Shown: positions 1 through 5,527, counted from the stretch's first letter. The stretch is 6,557 nucleotides of DNA from Candidatus Hydrogenedentota bacterium (GCA_903922535.1 CAIXUF010000153.1:1-6557), one strand, 5' to 3'. Numbers and translations: made by a program. The notes: generated from the sequence alone by a model not told the origin.

Positions 1-298
1 AGGCGCGTGTACCGGCCCGTGGGCGACGACGCAATCCACGACACCAACTCCCGCCCGGGCACACGGGAAAAGAGTGCCGCCAGGACCTCCAGATTCACCC
101 CTTCGTGTTTCAGGGCAAAGGTGAGGTGGTCCGTCCATGCGGGGCCCGGCGCATAGCGAAGCGGATAGAACTCCTCCGTGAATCCGTCCCGGCTCCGCGT
201 TTGGCGGTGCCCCTGTTCCGCCAGGCACGCGGAACTGTCCGGCCGCACACCGTGAGGTCAAACCGTTTCACCAATTCGCTGTAGCCGACTTGCTGCAT
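1..298 (-). pseudogene. Fic-family-like protein, N-terminal part, frameshifted and cut by the window edge
   Basis: The ATG at 298 opens a frame beginning MQQVGYSELVKRFDLTV. After the GTGTG at 246-250 that frame becomes nonsense. Reading resumes convincingly in another minus frame with RPDSSACLAEQGHRQTRSRD, then FTEEFYPLRYAPGPAWTDHL, then FALKHEGVNLEVLAALF, and ends at the edge with SPTGRYTR. Removing one TG restores a single continuous protein of about 98 residues. The segments resemble the N-terminal region I remember for a family of large bacterial Fic proteins, which carry WTDHL.FALK.EGVNLEVL and TG.Y.R motifs ahead of the Fic domain. The catalytic HPFx(D/E)GN loop would lie off the left edge and is not seen. 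Fic enzymes usually transfer AMP to hydroxyl side chains of proteins. The call is from recalled similarity. A sequencing error could mimic the frameshift. Confidence 0.55.
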
Positions 299-340
299 CC
301 GTTCTGTGCTCCCGCGTCCGTGCTGGATTCCAAACCGTTC

Positions 341-410
341 GTGCGTAAAACAGTTATGCAATGCGCAACATGATTACAGGATGCACACCATTGCGCAAAA
401 CGATTACCGA
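341..410. repeat. Three imperfect TGCGCA-containing direct repeats, possible operator
   Basis: Copies lie at 341-360 (GTGCGTAAAACAGTTATGCA), 361-380 (ATGCGCAACATGATTACAGG) and 391-410 (TTGCGCAAAACGATTACCGA). The second and third match at 15 of 18 positions and are spaced exactly 30 bases apart. The first is more diverged, with 12 of 18 matching the third. The third copy includes the palindrome TTGCGCAA. The cluster lies 44-112 bases upstream of the Fic-like start at 298, in DNA distinctly richer in A+T than its neighbours. It therefore fits a multi-site operator or promoter region, but no regulator is known from this window. Confidence 0.45.
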
Positions 411-479
411 GAGCTTTGCTTAATTGCAAGTCCCTTTCTTCGGCACATAATGATTATAATTCAGCCCTCACCGCTCAAA
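411..479. other. AT-rich intergenic stretch without a recognised gene
   Basis: This stretch lies between the repeat cluster and the integrase-like fragment. It contains TTGCAA at 424-429 and TATAAT at 455-460, but their spacing (25 bases) is too long for a normal promoter on the plus strand. No coding frame looks real. Together with the repeats it is the most A+T-rich part of the window, which suits a promoter region or a transferred segment. No specific function can be supported. Confidence 0.35.
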
Positions 480-714
480 TCAGTTATTTCCTGGCTCGGA
501 AACCAGCAGTTCATGTATGATCTCGGTCATGGCCGAGGAATGCGCCAAGGCGGAGCAGTTTCGCTTTCTCTTGCGGAGTTGGTACTGTACGACCAATGTC
601 AATACGCGAGCGCAAAATCCGAATCTGCGCTTCCAAGAGTTGAAACTGCACGTCATACCGAGGCCGAAACCATTGCAGAGGCGTGGCCAAAAGCGAGAAG
701 AAGAGGCGGTCCAT
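480..714 (-). pseudogene. Transposase/integrase-type leader fragment, frameshifted
   Basis: From an ATG at 714, preceded by GGAAGGA at good ribosome-binding distance, the minus strand encodes a basic, helical peptide. It contains MDRLFFSLLATPLQWFRPRY, then QFQLLEAQIRILRSRID, then VPTPQEKAKLLRLGAFLGHD, and stops at 511. A second frame carries on with TEIIHELLVSEPGN and stops at 480, which suggests a small deletion or insertion near 530-540. The pattern (EAQIRxLRSRI, then PTPxEKAxLLRLG) resembles the N-terminal leader I recall for IS481/IS3-like integrase-core transposases in Planctomycetota-type genomes. No DDE catalytic domain follows, so this is at best a remnant. Assignment is by memory of similar leaders and is only moderately secure. 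It could also be a small unrelated protein. Confidence 0.4.
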
Positions 715-763
715 ATGTTGTCCTTCCGCAGCGCCAAGCCAGCCCAAAGGTCAAGCCCAATTC

Positions 764-799
764 GTCGCTTCAAATCCTACCCCCGCTATCGGAAGCGAC
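764..799. repeat. Inverted repeat just downstream of the MOSC-MogA gene
   Basis: GTCGCTTC at 764-771 and GAAGCGAC at 792-799 form a perfect 8-base inverted repeat with a 20-base loop. It starts 10 bases past the stop of the last Moco gene. The minus transcript would form a stem there, but no U-run follows (the next bases are GAATTGGGC). It is therefore not a classical rho-independent terminator, though it could still slow RNA decay or serve as a binding site. Confidence 0.35.
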
Positions 800-808
800 A
801 ACAACCGG

Positions 809-1759
809 TCAGTGCGTGTCCAGACCATGTACCGTGAAGATTACGTGGTCGAGCGTTTTTGTTATTTCGCCCATGTATTCATCCACGGCTTTGACGCTTC
901 CGGGAAGGGTATACACCACCATTCGCCCGAGCACGGCGGCGACGGACCGGCTAAGCAGCGCATAGGGCTTTTGCGCGCCAAAGGTGAGGCGGATGTGCTC
1001 CATGATCCCCGGAATCAGCTTGTCCGCCAGTGACGTCACCACCTCGGGCGTGATGTCCCTGGGACCGACACCCGTGCCGCCGGTGGTGATCACGATGTCA
1101 ACGCCGCCGTCGCGCGCGGCAAGAAGCTCCGCCCTTAACCGGTCCGCGTCATCGGGCATCACCATGGTGTCTATCTGCGGCCGCCAGTGTTTCCCGGCGC
1201 AGTAGGTTTCAACATGATGGCGGACGCGCGGGCCGCTCAGGTCGTCATAGACGCCCCGGCTGGCCCGGTCGCTCAGCGTAATGATCAGAATCCGAAGCGG
1301 CCGCGGAGCATGCACTATCGTATCGCCCGGCGTGACGACGCCTTCCCGGACCACGCGGCAGAATATCCCCTCCTTGGGCATGACGCACTGGCCGACTTCC
1401 TGGAAGATCGCGCAGCCGTCGCCGTGGCATTTCTTGCCCAACTGGGTAACTTCCAGTTCAACGTCGCCCATGGTAAACCGGTCCAGTACCGCGACCTCGG
1501 ACAGATCGAGTCCGCGGGTGGTGATGTTCTCCGCGAAATCGCCGCACACAAAGGTCCGGCCCGGGGCGGCGGCGGAGAAGCGCTCTATGCTCTCCATGGA
1601 AAGAAGGCTCACCTGCCGGTGCCAGTCTCCCGCGTGGGCGTCGCCTTCCACACCCAGCCCGTTTATCCGTATTTCAGGAACCGGCGTCTTGGAGGTCCCC
1701 GTTGAGGTTGAGATGTTGACGGAAACAACCTGGCCCGACTTTGAAGTGTTTGCGTTCAT
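809..1759 (-). CDS. MOSC domain-MogA fusion protein (molybdopterin adenylyltransferase)
   Basis: The protein has 316 residues and two domains. Residues about 9-150 form a MOSC domain, seen in GVEGDAHAGDWHRQVSLLS (36-54), CGDFAENI (72-79) and the conserved cysteine region GKKCHGDGC around C111. MOSC domains occur in Moco sulfurases and are thought to handle Moco or sulfur. Residues about 154-310 form a MogA/MoaB domain with LSDRAS (162-167), the MPT-binding loop TTGGTGVGPRDITPE (225-239) and LPGSVKA (285-291). MogA-type enzymes adenylate molybdopterin to MPT-AMP, the substrate MoeA uses for molybdate insertion. The start is the ATG at 1759, with GGGGAAAG a few bases upstream. It lies 45 bases after moaC and is the last Moco gene of the cluster. 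The MOSC half may deliver or recognise the pterin, which is inference. Confidence 0.9.
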   Translation of the reverse strand: MNANTSKSGQVVSVNISTSTGTSKTPVPEIRINGLGVEGDAHAGDWHRQVSLLSMESIERFSAAAPGRTFVCGDFAENITTRGLDLSEVAVLDRFTMGDVELEVTQLGKKCHGDGCAIFQEVGQCVMPKEGIFCRVVREGVVTPGDTIVHAPRPLRILIITLSDRASRGVYDDLSGPRVRHHVETYCAGKHWRPQIDTMVMPDDADRLRAELLAARDGGVDIVITTGGTGVGPRDITPEVVTSLADKLIPGIMEHIRLTFGAQKPYALLSRSVAAVLGRMVVYTLPGSVKAVDEYMGEITKTLDHVIFTVHGLDTH

Positions 1760-1804
1760 GTTCTTTCCCCGGCGCGGCGCTTGTCCGGTGGCTAAGGGTT
1801 CATT

Positions 1805-2260
1805 TCAACCGAGGTCTTCCTTGGTCTTTTCCAGCAGGAGAACCTCCCCAATGACCATGCCCTTGTCGACGGCCTTACACATGTCGTACACCGTCAGCAG
1901 GGCCACGCTGACGGCGGTCAAGGCCTCCATTTCCACGCCGGTGGGACCGGTGCTTGACACTTCGGCGGTGACTGTCACGCCCCCGTCGTCGAGTTTTGCG
2001 GAAACCTTTATGCCGCTGACGCACAGGGTATGGCATAACGGAATCAGCTCAGCGGTCTTCTTGGCGGCCTGAACGCCCGCAATCTCCGCCACGGCGAGCA
2101 CGTCCCCTTTCTTGATGCTGTTCTCGGCCACCAGCGTCACCGTGGCGGGCGCCAAACGGATCTTCCCGCATGCGCGGGCGACGCGGCGCTGGTCCGGCTT
2201 GTGGCCGACATCGACCATGCGCGCCCGGCCCTCATCGTCAACATGTGAAAGGGAAGGCAT
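1805..2260 (-). CDS. moaC: MoaC, cyclic pyranopterin monophosphate synthase
   Basis: MoaC converts the 3',8-cyclo-GTP made by MoaA into cyclic pyranopterin monophosphate, the first stable Moco intermediate. The 151-residue protein covers the whole family fold. Visible signatures are MVDVGHK (15-21), KKGDVLAVAEIAGVQAAKKT (50-69), the IPLCHTL segment (73-79), TGPTGVEMEALTAVSVALL (104-122) and YDMCKAVDKGMVIGEV from 125. Lys51 and Lys129 line up with the catalytic lysines of E. coli MoaC (K51 and K131). The start is the ATG at 2260. A TTG two codons earlier (2266) is possible, but it sits inside the SD, and AGGAGGT lies 5 bases before the ATG. The moaA stop lies between SD and start, so translation is probably coupled. 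Confidence 0.95.
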   Translation of the reverse strand: MPSLSHVDDEGRARMVDVGHKPDQRRVARACGKIRLAPATVTLVAENSIKKGDVLAVAEIAGVQAAKKTAELIPLCHTLCVSGIKVSAKLDDGGVTVTAEVSSTGPTGVEMEALTAVSVALLTVYDMCKAVDKGMVIGEVLLLEKTKEDLG

Positions 2261-2262
2261 GC

Positions 2263-3060
2263 TCAACCTCCTATGGCGTGAAACAGCTTTTCACTCCGGT
2301 CACCGCACGCCGGTTTGGCTTCCACGGCCTGCCGAATCGCCTCGACCGGCCCCAACGTACGCACATCAAAGGCAAGGTCGTTGAACAGGCAGGGGCGCAG
2401 CAGGCCGTTGCAGGTCAGGCGCAGCCGGTTGCAGCGCGCGCAGTCGCCGCCGGTGCCGCCGATGACCACAGAGAACACGCCCTGGGACAGGTTCATCCGC
2501 CGGATGAAACGCACCTCAAGCCCCTCCGCCCGGCCAAAATCGAGCACCGCCCGCGCGTCCGGCTCCTCCGGGGACTGCTGCACCACGCAGTTCAGTTTTA
2601 TCGGGGACAGTCCCGCCGCGCGGGCCGCGGCAATCCCGGCGAACACGGCGTGAACGTTGCCGCCGCGCGTGATTTCGGCATAGCGTGCGGGGTCCACGGC
2701 GTCCAGGCTCACATTCACGCGGTGCAGTCCGGCCGCGGCCAGTTCTCCCGCGACAGCGGACAGAAGCGTGCCGTTGGTTGTCATGGCATAGTCCCGGATG
2801 CCGTCAATCTTTGCCAGTTTGGAAACCAGGGTCACGATGCCGCGCCGCACCAGGGGCTCGCCGCCCGTGACACGGACCTTGGTGACGCCCATGGCCACGG
2901 CGGTCCGGGCGACTTCCACGATTTCCTCGAAGGAAAGCATGTCGCCGTGCTGCATCAGCGGAACCCCTTCGGCCGGCATGCAATAGACGCAACGCAGATT
3001 GCACTTGTCGGTCACGGAGATTCGAAGATAGTTGATGGAACGCTCAAATCGATCGTACAC
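2263..3060 (-). CDS. moaA: MoaA, short-form GTP 3',8-cyclase (radical SAM)
   Basis: MoaA is a radical S-adenosylmethionine enzyme with two [4Fe-4S] clusters. It rearranges GTP to 3',8-cyclo-GTP, the first step of Moco synthesis. The radical SAM motif is CNLRCVYC (C20, C24, C27), followed by VTGGEPL and MTTNGTLL. The second cluster motif is C207-x2-C210-x13-C224, containing CNRLRLT with both arginines that contact GTP in this family, then RPCLF. The protein ends in the Gly-Gly tail essential for MoaA activity. At 265 residues it is some 60 shorter than usual. The missing part lies between EVRFIRRMNLSQGVFSVV and the second cluster. I chose the GTG at 3060, with GGGAAAGGA about 10 bases upstream, because MoaA homology begins at YDRF. 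The in-frame ATG at 3135 would add 25 unlike residues. The start overlaps the end of moeA by 17 bases. Confidence 0.93.
   Translation of the reverse strand: MYDRFERSINYLRISVTDKCNLRCVYCMPAEGVPLMQHGDMLSFEEIVEVARTAVAMGVTKVRVTGGEPLVRRGIVTLVSKLAKIDGIRDYAMTTNGTLLSAVAGELAAAGLHRVNVSLDAVDPARYAEITRGGNVHAVFAGIAAARAAGLSPIKLNCVVQQSPEEPDARAVLDFGRAEGLEVRFIRRMNLSQGVFSVVIGGTGGDCARCNRLRLTCNGLLRPCLFNDLAFDVRTLGPVEAIRQAVEAKPACGDRSEKLFHAIGG
2266..2272 (-). promoter_or_regulatory. Strong SD for moaC inside the moaA C-terminal Gly-Gly codons
   Basis: AGGAGGT is read from 2272 down to 2266, five bases before the moaC ATG. GGA and GGT in this site are the last two codons of moaA and encode its C-terminal Gly-Gly. The site decides the moaC start and places termination of moaA on top of moaC initiation. 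Confidence 0.85.
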
Positions 3061-4219
3061 AGACCAGCGTTCCTTTCCCGACCACGGTCGTCCCCTGCGG
3101 AACGACAAGAAGCCCGTCGGCACTGCCCAACGCACTGATGTGCGCCGAACCGTGAAACACCGCCGCGCGGACGCCGCCGTCCGCAGTGCGTTCCACCGGA
3201 ACCCAAGCCTCGCGGTCGGCCCGCCTCCGCTGATAGGTTTCCGCCAGCGGCAGCCAGGTATGGGGGGCTTCGTATTGGTGCCCCATCAGGGCGTACAGGA
3301 ACGGTTTGACCAGTATTTCGCACTGCACGAAAGTCGAAACCGGGTTGCCCGGCAGTCCGAAGCAGTAGACCGACGGCCCCACGCCAAAGGTGGTGGGCTT
3401 GCCCGGCTTCATGGCAATGGAATCAAACAGTATCTCAAAGCCGTTCTTGGCCATCATCCCGGGAACGAGGTCAAAATCGCCCATGGACACGCCGCCGGAC
3501 AGCAGCAGAACGTCGTTTTCTGCCATGGCACGCTTCATGGCGGCGTCAATCGCCGCCTCGGTGTCCGCCACAATCCCGTAGTACGTGACCTGTGCCCCGG
3601 CCTGCTCCATCTGGGCGCAGATTTGGAAGCTGTTGCTGGTGCGGATTTGGGACGGCCCCGGCTTTTGATCCGGCTCCACCAGTTCATCGCCCGTGGCGAT
3701 CACGCCGACGCGGGGCCGGCGCGCGACAAGGGGCTGCGCGCATCCGGCCATGGCCAATACGGCAATGTGGCGGGGGGCCAGCAGGGTGCCCCGGCGAAGC
3801 ACAACGTCGCCGGCGTGAATGTCCTCGCCACGATAACAGACATTCGGCTTGGTATCCGAGCCCGTAAACCGGACCCGTCCCTCGCCGTCCGTTTCGGTGT
3901 ATTCGACCATGATCACGCAGTCAGCCCCCTGCGGCAGCATGGCGCCGGTCATGATCTTCGCGCATTCACCGAGCCCCACCGGCTTTGTCGGCGTTGTTCC
4001 CGCCTGGATCATTTCGACAACACGCAGCGGACCGGGCAGGTCCTCCCGGCGGCACGCATAGCCGTCCATTGCCGACTTGTCAAAGGGCGGCATGTCCATG
4101 TCACAGGCCACGTCCTGCGCCAGAACCCGTCCGGCGGCCGCGCGCAGGGGCACCGGCTCGGTCTCCAGAAGTCGGGCCCGGCCCATGACCGTTTCAAGGG
4201 CCTTTTCGAAAGTTATCAT
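3044..4219 (-). CDS. moeA: MoeA, molybdopterin molybdenumtransferase
   Basis: MoeA uses MPT-AMP from MogA and inserts molybdate to give active Moco in the cytoplasm. The 391-residue protein has the normal length and all expected motifs. These are PPFDKSAMDGYA (44-55), GAMLPQGADCVIMVE in domain I-II, GVIATGDEL (172-180), PSQIRTSN (189-196), SGGVSMGDFD (241-250), KPGKPTTFG (271-279) and GLPGNPVS (288-295), followed by the C-terminal beta domain. It starts at the ATG at 4219, with AGGAG six bases upstream, 41 bases after the preceding gene. Its stop lies inside moaA. No key residue appears lost. Only one moeA is seen, so whether this copy serves molybdenum or tungsten cannot be told. Confidence 0.97.
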   Translation of the reverse strand: MITFEKALETVMGRARLLETEPVPLRAAAGRVLAQDVACDMDMPPFDKSAMDGYACRREDLPGPLRVVEMIQAGTTPTKPVGLGECAKIMTGAMLPQGADCVIMVEYTETDGEGRVRFTGSDTKPNVCYRGEDIHAGDVVLRRGTLLAPRHIAVLAMAGCAQPLVARRPRVGVIATGDELVEPDQKPGPSQIRTSNSFQICAQMEQAGAQVTYYGIVADTEAAIDAAMKRAMAENDVLLLSGGVSMGDFDLVPGMMAKNGFEILFDSIAMKPGKPTTFGVGPSVYCFGLPGNPVSTFVQCEILVKPFLYALMGHQYEAPHTWLPLAETYQRRRADREAWVPVERTADGGVRAAVFHGSAHISALGSADGLLVVPQGTTVVGKGTLVCVRSI

Positions 4220-4260
4220 TCGAAGCTCCTGCCTTTCCGCGCCCTGTGCACCGCGGGATG

Positions 4261-4833
4261 CTATTGTGCCTCTGAGTCTGCCAGAACCCAGTGCTTGTCC
4301 ACAAGGCCAATTCGGTCCATGTCAAAGTCGAACTTTTCACCGTCCGAGTAGACAATGTCATCGGCAAACTGCTGCACGCCCTGCGCGGAGACCTTGACGA
4401 TATTTGCTGCCCGGTGCCGAACCATTATAAAGATTCCGGGCTCGACAACCGTACGCAGGCTGTTGGATTCGCATATCACCGGCGTTTCCGGCCCCAGGGC
4501 TTCAAGGAGCGCTCGTGCGCCCGCTTCCAGATCAGCCTTCAGCACACGCAGCCAGAAGACGCGGCATGCACCCGCCGCCAGCAGCCGTTGCGTGTCCTTG
4601 GTTTCGCCCGCCTGCGTTTCCTCGGTCAGGCAATAGGCACCCTCCAGCGAGGAACAGACGCCGCACCCCTCGCCGCCGCGGGGACAGGTTCCGTCCCGTT
4701 CCTGAACCGCCGTCACCTTTGCAGCCATCACCGGAACATCGTGAAAGCGCCTGATCACCCCGCAGGCAAAGACGGTCTTCCCGGCGTCGCGGCCCGCCGC
4801 GCCAATCAGGATCATGTTGGGTGCCTGAATCAT
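4261..4833 (-). CDS. P-loop NTPase with cysteine cluster, possibly MobB-like
   Basis: The 190-residue protein opens with a Walker A loop, MILIGAAGRDAGKT (7-20), in a beta strand-loop-helix arrangement like the MobB/SIMIBI GTPases, where MobB aids MGD attachment to Moco. Next comes an unusual cluster, C50-P-R-G-G-E-G-C57-G-V-C60 with C68 further on. This suggests metal or [Fe-S] binding, but that is inference. Later are VICESNSLRTVVEPG (119-133), resembling the acidic strand of such NTPases, and IFIMVRH. I cannot name the family with certainty. Its place between a ModE-like gene and moeA argues for a role in molybdate or Moco handling. I chose the ATG at 4833, after a G-rich run (GGGGGGGG then CGGC). 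MILIGAAG could also start at 4815. A longer frame from 4935 would overlap the ModE-like gene and adds unlike sequence. Confidence 0.75.
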   Translation of the reverse strand: MIQAPNMILIGAAGRDAGKTVFACGVIRRFHDVPVMAAKVTAVQERDGTCPRGGEGCGVCSSLEGAYCLTEETQAGETKDTQRLLAAGACRVFWLRVLKADLEAGARALLEALGPETPVICESNSLRTVVEPGIFIMVRHRAANIVKVSAQGVQQFADDIVYSDGEKFDFDMDRIGLVDKHWVLADSEAQ

Positions 4834-4907
4834 GCCGCCCCCCCGCAAACACGGGACTGCACGGCCGGTGCCGGGACCGCCACGCAGACACCGGGGATGA
4901 CCCTCAT
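4830..4907 (-). other. 25-codon frame linking the ModE-like and P-loop genes
   Basis: An ATG at 4907 overlaps the stop of the ModE-like gene (ATGA). It reads MRVIPGVCVAVPAPAVQSRV and five further residues to a TGA at 4832-4830, and that stop in turn overlaps the P-loop gene's ATG at 4833 (ATGA again). Such back-to-back overlaps would let a ribosome pass from one gene to the next. The peptide is not recognised and may be chance. Confidence 0.25.
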
Positions 4908-5278
4908 TTGCGCATCCTTTTTTCCCACCGGGCATGGGCGCGTTTCACGCTTTCCAGCACCTCGTCATGAAACCGGTCGTACTCCTTCAGCCATTTCCTG
5001 CCGTCCTCGGTGAGGCGGCTTTCTCCACCGTCGCTGCCGCCCCGGTGGCGCTCCAAGAAGGGGATTCCCAGCGTGCGCTCCGCCTCCCGCAAATCCCCCC
5101 ACGCCTTCCGATAGCTAATTCCCAGGGAATCGGCCGCGGCCTGAAGCGAACCCTTGCGGTTGATCGCGTCCAGCAACTGCCGTTTTCCCTCTCCGAAAAC
5201 CCCTTTGCCCGCAAGGGACAGCCACAGCTTGACGCCCGGTTCAATCTCCGGCGGGTAGTCCTGCCCGGTTTCGCTCAC
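4904..5278 (-). CDS. ModE-type winged-helix regulator, DNA-binding domain only
   Basis: The protein has 124 residues and matches the N-terminal DNA-binding half of ModE (LysR-type winged helix). Its core is GSLQAAADSLGISYRKAWGDL (43-63) as the helix-turn-helix. It is followed by a wing of the form ERHRGGSDGGESRLTEDG (76-93) and a basic C-terminal helix ending RARWEKRMRK-like (AHARWEKRMRK). The molybdate-binding TOBE/Mop domains of E. coli ModE are absent. DNA binding is clear, but molybdate sensing is not shown. It begins with a GTG at 5278 that overlaps the upstream stop as GTGA, so it is probably translationally coupled to the 63-residue protein. Being second in the Moco cluster, it likely controls molybdenum-related genes, perhaps this operon. 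Confidence 0.87.
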   Translation of the reverse strand: MSETGQDYPPEIEPGVKLWLSLAGKGVFGEGKRQLLDAINRKGSLQAAADSLGISYRKAWGDLREAERTLGIPFLERHRGGSDGGESRLTEDGRKWLKEYDRFHDEVLESVKRAHARWEKRMRK

Positions 5279-5466
5279 TTAAAGCATCCCAACTGGCATT
5301 GGATGATTCTGACGTTGATATCATTGCATATTTGCCCGATCACACCCACCTCCACCGAATATTCTTCGGCAATGGTGAATGCATCCGCGCACTGAAGTAC
5401 GGTCCGTCCTTCGCGTTCCCCGGCGGCGGCCCTTATTGCAGCCGTCAATTCTTCGTTTGAGGACAT
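5275..5466 (-). CDS. Small conserved-looking protein of unknown function, Cys-rich tail
   Basis: This 63-residue cytoplasmic-looking protein is the first gene of the cluster. It starts at the ATG at 5466, with AAGGAG eight bases upstream. It has an acidic, helical N-terminal half and the segment LQCADAFTIAEEYSVEVGVI (24-43). Four cysteines (26, 47, 57, 61) include two in the tail, CQLGCFK. I recall similar short proteins, with an ECA/QCA..A..L region and a CQLGxF tail, beside Mo/Moco genes in Deltaproteobacteria, but no function is known to me. There is no signal peptide or transmembrane segment. The GTGA overlap with the ModE-like start and the operon position make a role in Mo sensing or regulation plausible, which is inference. 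Confidence 0.75.
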   Translation of the reverse strand: MSSNEELTAAIRAAAGEREGRTVLQCADAFTIAEEYSVEVGVIGQICNDINVRIIQCQLGCFK

Positions 5467-5480
5467 GGAATGATCTCCTT

Positions 5481-5519
5481 AAACTGGTTGGGTGATGGCG
5501 GACCGCCAAGACCAGCTTT
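5481..5519. promoter_or_regulatory. Nested inverted repeat between aldehyde dehydrogenase and the Moco cluster
   Basis: TGGCGGACCGCCA (5496-5508) is a perfect 6-base inverted repeat around one base. It is nested between AAACTGGT (5481-5488) and ACCAGCTTT (5511-5519), which pair apart from one extra base. It lies between the aldehyde dehydrogenase stop and the SD of the 63-residue protein. It could be a weak terminator, a regulator site or an mRNA hairpin. Only TTT follows on the minus strand, so it is not a textbook terminator. Confidence 0.4.
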
Positions 5520-5527
5520 CCCGAATT

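Noticed and set aside
341..410. CRISPR array
   Set aside because: Only three imperfect copies are present. The spacing is uneven (20 and 30 bases) and there are no unique spacers or cas genes.
424..460. Promoter made of TTGCAA and TATAAT on the plus strand
   Set aside because: The spacing of 25 bases is too long, and no gene follows on that strand.
306..965. Plus-strand open frame of 219 codons
   Set aside because: It runs antisense to the integrase-like fragment and the end of the MOSC-MogA gene. Its translation shows no family motifs and no convincing start signal.
3061..3135. Upstream ATG start for moaA
   Set aside because: The added 25 residues are unlike MoaA and lie inside moeA. The GTG at 3060 has an SD and begins where family similarity begins.
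2170..3138. Plus-strand open frame of 322 codons over moaA and moaC
   Set aside because: It is a shadow of real genes in GC-rich DNA. It is rich in Arg, His and Gly, with no recognisable domain.
3032..4351. Plus-strand open frame of 439 codons over moeA
   Set aside because: It is long only because moeA has few stops in that frame. moeA is unmistakable on the other strand.
4834..4935. Extended start for the P-loop protein at 4935
   Set aside because: It would overlap the ModE-like gene, and the added sequence is Gly/Arg/Cys-rich with no similarity to the NTPase fold.
5467..5527. Moco riboswitch ahead of the Moco cluster
   Set aside because: The gap is only 61 bases, too short for the usual Moco element (well over 100 bases), and only a simple nested inverted repeat is seen.
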